Source of the DNA: Streptomyces gobiensis
GTDB taxonomy: Bacteria; Actinomycetota; Actinomycetes; Streptomycetales; Streptomycetaceae
Direction: 5' to 3'
DNA length: 64,000 bases
Assembly (NCBI RefSeq): GCF_021216675.1
Contig: NZ_CP086120.1
Coordinates: 4,276,501-4,340,500 of the forward strand
Shown: positions 58,925 through 64,000 of the stretch, in pieces
Numbering within the stretch: position 1 is the stretch's first letter
Layout: each line of letters begins with the position of its first letter
The notes under the pieces: model-generated
The model's input: the letters and a program-made list of their open reading frames with translations, nothing else
What the model was told of the DNA's origin: nothing
Database searches by the model: none
Program-made: the position numbers and the translations under genes

Positions 58925-59455
58925 CGGGGGTGCCCGGTGGGGTTTCCCCTATGCTCTCCCCCAGCTACCGCTGGGAGGTGCCCCCAGGGGGTGCCCCCAC
59001 CTTCCCGGCTGTGCCGCTGTGCGGCTCCGCCGCGCGGCGGGGCTTCGCCGGGCTGCGGGGTGCTGGGGGTGGTTTCCCCAATTCCCGCCCCTTCCCGGAA
59101 ACCGGGGCTTCGCCCCGGGCCCCGGGGTTGGCCTGGTGCGGGCCGGTGGCCGGTGTTGTGCCCACCAGGCGTCGCGAGCTCCGTTGCGGGGTGGGCCGGA
59201 GCGTCGTGGTTGGTGTGGGTGGGTGGTTGCGTAGCAGGGTGGACCTACGCCCCTCGCGGGGCTGCGAGTGCCCACAACACTGGGGGTCTGGGGGCGTCAG
59301 CCCCCAGTTTCGGGAAGGGGCCGGGTTAGGGGAATCCCCACAGCCGACAGCGTCGCTCAGCCACACCCGACGGACGGAGTCCGGCGCAGGGGGCCGAAGC
59401 CCTCGAGGCGCCCCCGGCGCCGAGAGGTGCGAGGACGCCGTTAAGAAGGGGCCGG
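58925..59455 (-). repeat. Mosaic G+C-rich hairpin repeat, copy G
   Basis: About 530 bp, co-oriented with the minus-strand prim-pol gene. Reading on that strand it opens with CCCCTTCTTAACGGCG six bases after the stop codon, then GGCGCC-GGG-GGCGCC, the CCCGAAACTGGGGGC module, and the GTTGTG...CACAAC hairpin split by the same nested unit as copy C (about 59165-59250). The CCCCGGGGC module, one GCGGAGCCGC unit and a nested CTCCCCCAGCTACCGCTGGG unit (58956-58985) follow. Confidence 0.8.
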
Positions 59456-59460
59456 CGCTG

Positions 59461-60144
59461 TCAGGAATGGTGTCGGTGGCAGACGTAGGCCAGCGTGCCC
59501 AGGAGCAGACGGGCCTGCGGTGGGCGGCCCGCCGCTTCCAGGGTGGGCGGGCGCAGCCACTGGACCGGACCCAGACCGCCCAGGTCGGAGGGTGGCGCGG
59601 TGATGTGGTCACCCCGGCCCAGACCCCGCAGATCGAGACCGGCGTCATCCCAGCCCATCCGGTAAAGCAGCTGCGGCAGCTCGGCCGCGGCGCCGGGGGC
59701 GACAAAGAACCAGGCCCGGCCCTGCGGCCCCGCGGCGACCGGCCCCAGTGGGAGACCCATCCGCTCAAGCCGCACCAGCGCCCGGCGCCCGGCGGCAGCG
59801 GGCACCTCGATGATGTCGAACGAGCGCCCCACCGGGAGCAGCAGTGCCGCGCCGGGCACCTGCCCCCAGGCAGCGGTGGCTTCGTCCAGGGTGGCGCCCG
59901 CGGAAACTTCCAGAGTGGCGTCCAGCGGGTGGGCCCCCGGGGCCGGACAGACGGGGGAGCCGCAGGAGCACTCCGTACGGCCGCCGTTGCGCACCGCGCG
60001 TGCGCCGGGGACCACATCCCAGCCCCACAGCCCGGTGTACTCCGCCACCGCGGTGCACTCCGAGGCCCGGCCCTGCCGCCGGGGACGGCGGGTGGCCAGC
60101 CGTAGCTCCCGGAACTCCCGAATGCCGCCGATCGTGAAGCCCAT
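59461..60144 (-). CDS. Prim-pol N-terminal domain protein, active site degenerate
   Basis: The 227-aa product resembles the bifunctional primase/polymerase N-terminal domain found beside nsdA in Streptomyces: AVAEYTGLWGWDVVPGARAV, a Cys-rich insert CSCGSPVCPAPGAHPLDATL, and FDIIEVPAAAGRRALVRLER. Active prim-pols have a DxD metal motif at the last place; here it reads IIEVP, so catalysis is doubtful. ATG 60144 has GGAGGGGG upstream; the longer start at 60186 lacks a site. It is divergent from nsdA. Function unknown. Confidence 0.75.
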   Translation of the reverse strand: MGFTIGGIREFRELRLATRRPRRQGRASECTAVAEYTGLWGWDVVPGARAVRNGGRTECSCGSPVCPAPGAHPLDATLEVSAGATLDEATAAWGQVPGAALLLPVGRSFDIIEVPAAAGRRALVRLERMGLPLGPVAAGPQGRAWFFVAPGAAAELPQLLYRMGWDDAGLDLRGLGRGDHITAPPSDLGGLGPVQWLRPPTLEAAGRPPQARLLLGTLAYVCHRHHS

Positions 60145-60485
60145 GCCCCCTCCAACGGGTCCCATGCGCCGATGGTTACGACACATCTACGCAGAGCGAT
60201 GGCCGTTGCGAAAGGTGGTGCGACGGGGTCCGCGCGCCCCTGGCGCACTTCGCTCCACCCGGTTGTGCTCGCCCTAAGTCAAGTGAAGCGTGTGGACTCC
60301 GGGTTAGGTTCATTCAAAGGGGTGGCGAATGGTGGCGTTTCTGAAATCCCCCTCGCCGCATCAGTGATCGTAGGATTACTTTCGGTACACACAACGGCGC
60401 GAGACAGGCGCGGTCGTTGGGTATGTCGCTGGGTATGTTGTCCAACGGCATCGACTGATGACCGCTCGAGAGTGGGGGCCTTCCA
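60145..60485. promoter_or_regulatory. Divergent region, prim-pol gene and nsdA
   Basis: 341 bp without a gene. TAGGTT (60304-60309) and TAGGAT (near 60371-60376) could be -10 elements for nsdA, but no matching -35 is clear. GGGTATGT occurs twice near 60419-60440 as a short direct repeat. No RNA gene was seen. Confidence 0.35.
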
Positions 60486-62000
60486 GTGGGCGGCAACGGC
60501 AGCAGCGGCGGCGCCGCTGAGAAGCGCCCGAATGAGCAGCTCGGTTCGTGGTTTATGCGCAGCGGCTGGTCGAAGGGTGAGCTGGCCCGTCAAGTGAACC
60601 GCCGGGCCCGGCAGATGGGCGCGCACCACATCAGCACCGACACCTCACGGGTGCGACGCTGGCTAGACGGTGAGCAGCCGCGGGAGCCGATTCCGCGGAT
60701 CCTCTCCGAGCTGTTCTCCGAGCGCTTCGGCTGTGTTGTCGCCATCGAGGACCTGGGACTGCGCTCCGCCCGCCAGACAGCCGCCTCTTCCGGTATCGAT
60801 CTGCCGTGGGCCGGCCCGCAGACCGTGGCGCTGATCAATGAGTTCTCCCGCAGCGATCTGATGCTCGGTCGCCGGGGGTATCTCGGCACCTCGCTGTCCA
60901 TGTCCGCCGGGCCCGCGCTGATTGAGCCCATGCAGCGCTGGCTGGTGCCCGCTCCGGGCGCGCCGGGGGACCAGGCCTCCGGCCTCACCCCGATCCCGGC
61001 GCAGGCCGGCGGTCGGCGTGTGGGGCGGCTGTCCGGGCCGGAGCTGGAGCTGCTGGAGCAGACCACGGTGATGTTCCGCAAGTGGGACGCCCAGTGCGGC
61101 GGGGGGCTGCGCCGCAAGGCAGTCGTCGGTCAGCTGCATGAGGTGACGGATCTGCTGCAGGAGTCCCACCCCGAGCCGGTCCGCAAGCGGCTCTTCGGTG
61201 TCACCGCCCAACTGGCCGAGCTGGCTGGCTGGATGAGCTACGACATCGGTATCCAGCCCACCGCGCAGAAGTACTTCGTGCTCGCGCTGCACGCCGCCAA
61301 GGAAGCGAGTGACCGGCCGTTCGGCTCGTATGTGCTCTCCAACATGGGCCGCCAGATGATTCACCTCGGCCGCCCCGAGGACGCACTGGAGCTGGTACAC
61401 CTCGCGCAGTACGGCAGCCGTGAGGGGGCCACCTCCCGTACCCAGGCGATGCTGTATGCGATGGAGGCGCGCGCCTACGCGAATATGGGCCAGCCCAAGC
61501 AGTGCCACCGAGCGGTGCGGATGGCCGAGGAGACCTTCGGTGAGATCGAGACGACTGACGGCGACCCCGACTGGATCGGCTTCTTCTCCGAGGCCGAGCT
61601 GAACGCCGAGAACGCTCACTCATACCGTGACCTCGCCTATGTCGCAGGGCGTAGCCCGACCTACGCGTCGCTGGCGCAGCCGGTGATGCAGAAGGCCGTG
61701 GACCTCTTTGGGCGGGAATGCGCCAAGCCCGAGGGTGGGCATCACCGTTCGTACGCGCTGAATCTGGTGGGTATGGCCACCGTCCATCTGCTGCAGAAGG
61801 AGCCTGAGCAGTGTGTGTCACGCACCGTGGAGGCCCTCAACGTGGCCAAGCGGCTGCGGTCGGAGCGGGTGAACAACCGCATCCGTAGGACGGCGGCCAC
61901 CGCCGCCCGTGACTTCGCCGATGTCGCCGATGTCACCCAGCTCACTGAGCGGCTCGCGGGTGAGCTGCCCGGCGATGAGACGGCAGCCAGGGCGGGCTGA
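60486..62000 (+). CDS. nsdA: NsdA, negative regulator of differentiation
   Basis: 504 aa. The N-terminal 80 residues resemble a DNA-binding fold (LGSWFMRSGWSKGELARQVN, DTSRVRRWLDGEQPREPIPR) and the middle and end are TPR-like helices (SYVLSNMGRQMIHLGRPEDALELV). This is NsdA of Streptomyces, whose loss increases sporulation and antibiotic production in S. coelicolor. GTG 60486 is the first start in frame; a G-rich stretch upstream may serve as binding site. The mechanism is not established. Confidence 0.92.
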   Translation: MGGNGSSGGAAEKRPNEQLGSWFMRSGWSKGELARQVNRRARQMGAHHISTDTSRVRRWLDGEQPREPIPRILSELFSERFGCVVAIEDLGLRSARQTAASSGIDLPWAGPQTVALINEFSRSDLMLGRRGYLGTSLSMSAGPALIEPMQRWLVPAPGAPGDQASGLTPIPAQAGGRRVGRLSGPELELLEQTTVMFRKWDAQCGGGLRRKAVVGQLHEVTDLLQESHPEPVRKRLFGVTAQLAELAGWMSYDIGIQPTAQKYFVLALHAAKEASDRPFGSYVLSNMGRQMIHLGRPEDALELVHLAQYGSREGATSRTQAMLYAMEARAYANMGQPKQCHRAVRMAEETFGEIETTDGDPDWIGFFSEAELNAENAHSYRDLAYVAGRSPTYASLAQPVMQKAVDLFGRECAKPEGGHHRSYALNLVGMATVHLLQKEPEQCVSRTVEALNVAKRLRSERVNNRIRRTAATAARDFADVADVTQLTERLAGELPGDETAARAG

Positions 62001-62189
62001 CTTTCGTAGACCACCGGCTGCGACAGCCACCCCGAACACCCCGACTCGGCTCCCCCCGCCAGGTCATCGGGTGGCCGTCGCGGCCGGTTCTCCTGTCGAA
62101 TGCCATGCGGAGATGGATCTGCCGTTTTTCAAGTGTGGGCGAATTCGCTCATGTTGAGGCGACTGATGGCCTCTCCTCAGAAGGAATAC
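62001..62189. other. nsdA 3' intergenic region
   Basis: No gene, RNA or repeat module was recognised between the nsdA stop and the tandem hairpins. Confidence 0.4.
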
Positions 62190-62228
62190 AAAGGGGAAGT
62201 CCCCTTTCTGCCGGGGCGCACGCCCCGG
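62190..62228 (+). terminator. Tandem hairpins after nsdA
   Basis: AAAGGGG-AAGT-CCCCTTT (62190-62207) and CCGGGGCG-CA-CGCCCCGG (62211-62228) stand side by side about 190 bp after nsdA. They probably end nsdA transcription and insulate amtB. Confidence 0.6.
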
Positions 62229-62335
62229 GGTGGACGTCCGATCGGCCCCGTCAGTCCGTCACTGGGCCAGGAGAGTAACCGGACAAGTTTCCCATCATCG
62301 TGAGTTCACTCACGTGTAACACCTCTCGCGGCTTC

Positions 62336-62373
62336 GTCACGTCCACGAAACATCCCGTGGCGTCGGTGGAAAC
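62336..62373 (+). promoter_or_regulatory. GlnR-type box upstream of amtB
   Basis: GTCAC-N6-GAAAC-N6-TGGCG-N6-GAAAC fits the actinobacterial GlnR pattern gTnAC-n6-GaAAc repeated twice, with three of the four half-sites good. It lies 80 bp before the amtB start. GlnR activates amtB in S. coelicolor under nitrogen limitation. Confidence 0.65.
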
Positions 62374-62452
62374 GGGGTTTGGCGAACCTGTGGCGCATCC
62401 CGATAAGCCAGATCCTGCCCGCACGGGACGTAACGACGAGGAGATGCCCACC

Positions 62453-63700
62453 TTGAACGGCGCAGATACCGCATTCGTATTGATCAGCGCAGCGCTGGTC
62501 ATGTTGATGACCCCCGGCCTGGCCCTCTTCTACGGCGGCATGGTCAGGGTCAAAAGCGCCCTCAACATGCTGATGATGTGCTTCATCGCGCTGGGCATCG
62601 TCAGCGTGCTGTGGGTGCTCTACGGCTACTCCCTGGCCTTCAGCGGTGACGTCGGCGGCGTCATCGGCAACCTGGACGCCATCGGCCTGAAGGGCATCAC
62701 CCCGGAGACGCTTGACGGCGAGCTTCCGGTCTTCGCATTCATCCTCTTCCAGATGATGTTCGCGATCATCACACCCGCCCTGATGGCGGGTGCGCTGGCC
62801 GACCGGGTGAAGTTCAGTGCCTGGGCCGTCTTCATCGCCGTGTGGGTCTCCGTTGTCTACTTCCCGGTCGCGCACTGGGTGTGGGCCGAGGACGGCTGGC
62901 TCTTCAAGCTCGGTGTCATCGACTTCGCCGGCGGTACGGCCGTCCACATCAACGCCGGTATCGGCGCGCTCGCCGCGGTCCTGGTCGTCGGCAAGCGCAT
63001 CGGCTTCAAGAAGGAGCCGATGCGCCCGCACAACCTGCCGCTGGTGCTGCTCGGTGCCGCCCTGCTGTGGTTCGGCTGGTTCGGCTTCAACGCCGGTTCC
63101 GCGCTGGGCCCCAACGGCGACGCCGTCAACATGGCCCTGAACACGCAGGTCGCCACCGCCGCCGCCATCCTGGGCTGGCTCATCTACGAGCGCATCCGGC
63201 ACGGCGCCTTCACCACGCTTGGCGCGGCCTCCGGTGCCATCGCCGGTCTGGTCGCCATCACCCCGTCCGGTGCCAATGTAAACGCCTTGGGCGCCATCGC
63301 GATCGGCCTTGTCGCCGGTGTCGTCTGCTCCTGGGCGGTCAGCCTGAAGTACAAGCTGAATTACGACGACTCACTCGACGTCGTCGGCGTCCACCTCGTC
63401 GGCGGCATCATCGGCACCCTGCTGGTCGGCTTCCTGGCCACCGAGGGCGCGGGCGTCAGCCAGTTCGGGAAGCAGGCCATCGGTGCCTTCGCCGTGATGG
63501 GCTTCACCTTCGTCGTCACCTGGATCCTCGCCAAGCTGATCGATGTCACGATGGGCTTCCGGGCCAGCGAGGACGATGAGACCGCCGGAGTCGACCAGGC
63601 CTTCCACGCGGAGACCGCGTACGACTTCAGCCAGGTCGGTGGCTCCTCGACCGCCAGCGTTTCCGCCCCCAGCAGCCAGAACAAGAAGGTCGACGCATGA
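62453..63700 (+). CDS. amtB: Ammonium transporter AmtB
   Basis: The 415-aa trimeric ammonium channel has about 11 membrane helices: start TAFVLISAALVMLMTPGLAL, pore His residues in FPVAHWVWAEDG and VVGVHLVGGIIGT, and the Phe-gate region LFQMMFAIITPALMAGA. I chose TTG 62453 because GAGGAG lies 9 nt upstream; that site touches ATG 62444, which is therefore unlikely. The C-terminal tail (after about 375) is the usual PII contact region plus a Ser-rich end. It overlaps glnK by 4 bp. Confidence 0.95.
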   Translation: MNGADTAFVLISAALVMLMTPGLALFYGGMVRVKSALNMLMMCFIALGIVSVLWVLYGYSLAFSGDVGGVIGNLDAIGLKGITPETLDGELPVFAFILFQMMFAIITPALMAGALADRVKFSAWAVFIAVWVSVVYFPVAHWVWAEDGWLFKLGVIDFAGGTAVHINAGIGALAAVLVVGKRIGFKKEPMRPHNLPLVLLGAALLWFGWFGFNAGSALGPNGDAVNMALNTQVATAAAILGWLIYERIRHGAFTTLGAASGAIAGLVAITPSGANVNALGAIAIGLVAGVVCSWAVSLKYKLNYDDSLDVVGVHLVGGIIGTLLVGFLATEGAGVSQFGKQAIGAFAVMGFTFVVTWILAKLIDVTMGFRASEDDETAGVDQAFHAETAYDFSQVGGSSTASVSAPSSQNKKVDA

Positions 63701-64000
63701 AGCTCATCACCGCAGTCATCAAGCCGCACCGTCTGGACGAAGTGAAGGACGCCCTGCAGGCGTTCGGCGTACAGGGTCTGACGGTCACCGAGGCCAGCGG
63801 ATACGGCCGTCAGCGCGGCCACACCGAGGTGTACCGGGGCGCCGAGTACACCGTCGACCTGGTGCCGAAGATCCGCATCGAGGTCCTGGTCGAGGACGCC
63901 GACGCCGAGCAGCTCATCGAGGTGGTCGTCAAGGCCGCCCGCACCGGAAAGATCGGTGACGGCAAGGTGTGGATGGTGCCCGTTGAGACCGCGGTCCGGG
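63697..64000 (+). CDS. glnK: Nitrogen regulatory protein PII (GlnK), 3' end outside window
   Basis: PII signal protein, cut after 101 codons of about 112. MKLITAVIKPHRLDEVKDAL, the T-loop GYGRQRGHTEVYRGAEYTVD (target Tyr in GAEY) and the segment ARTGKIGDGKVWM are intact. In Streptomyces GlnK is modified at the T-loop by adenylylation by GlnD, whose gene normally follows. ATG 63697 overlaps the amtB stop. Confidence 0.96.
   Translation, partial: MKLITAVIKPHRLDEVKDALQAFGVQGLTVTEASGYGRQRGHTEVYRGAEYTVDLVPKIRIEVLVEDADAEQLIEVVVKAARTGKIGDGKVWMVPVETAVR

Noticed and set aside
24500..59455. Insertion sequences or integron attC sites as the source of the repeats
   Set aside because: No transposase, no terminal inverted repeats with target duplications, and no attC core sites were seen.

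Overview
The window is high-G+C actinobacterial chromosome, almost certainly Streptomyces. The evidence is codon usage with G/C third positions, frequent GTG/TTG starts, HupS with a Lys/Ala-rich tail, NsdA, NdgR, two conservons (roadblock, DUF742 and GTPase operons), an AccB/AccE acyl-CoA carboxylase pair, and several genes whose -10 hexamer lies only 6-8 nt before the start codon. From memory, the gene order from leuB through accB/accE, gltX, ndgR-leuCD, hupS, smc, ftsY and nsdA to amtB-glnK matches the Streptomyces coelicolor SCO55xx core region. No phage, integrase or insertion sequence was recognised.

Layout. 1-5.5 kb: a truncated HAD hydrolase, a 42-aa peptide gene, leuB, ilvE and cimA (branched-chain amino acids); cimA is preceded by a U-tract terminator that may be an attenuator. 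5.5-11.4 kb: a nitrogen-scavenging unit on the minus strand (fused ureAB, ureC, agmatine deiminase, TetR) divergent from an NCS1 permease, with palindromes between them. 11.6-13.5 kb: accB-accE. 13.8-24.5 kb: an overlooked small minus-strand gene and two tandem conservons, cvnABCD1 and cvnABCD2. 25.2-28.1 kb: a fumarylacetoacetate-hydrolase-family gene overlapping gltX, then tRNA-Gln and two identical tRNA-Glu. 28.1-32.2 kb: ndgR divergent from leuCD, a small conserved gene, and hupS. 32.6-36.7 kb: a small OB-like gene, cofC, plsC, gpsA and ddl. 37.5-44.6 kb: a DUF3515 protein, a stand-alone Lrp ligand-binding protein, thiL-thiD, rpmB, a FakA-like kinase and recG. 44.9-49.9 kb: rsmD-coaD-SepIVA-like-DUF177-rpmF-rnc-mutM. 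50.3-58.9 kb: a CAP-domain secreted protein, an acylphosphatase, a small coiled-coil protein, smc, glcP and ftsY. 59.5-64 kb: a degenerate prim-pol domain protein, nsdA, amtB and glnK (cut by the window end).

How the genes work together. Most are housekeeping (translation, division, DNA repair, cofactors). Two themes stand out: branched-chain amino acid synthesis (leuB, ilvE, cimA and leuCD, with NdgR as regulator) and nitrogen supply (urease/agmatine deiminase/permease, and amtB-glnK behind a GlnR-type box). Both conservons encode sensor-kinase-like proteins with roadblock and GTPase partners.

The most unusual structure is a family of long, very G+C-rich mosaic repeats at seven intergenic sites (about 13.5, 24.5, 32.3, 36.8, 44.6, 49.9 and 59 kb). 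They are made of shared hairpin modules in fixed order. Six of the seven lie just downstream of a gene's stop codon in the same orientation as that gene. Two copies carry the same nested insertion at the same point. Long apparent reading frames across them are artefacts of composition.
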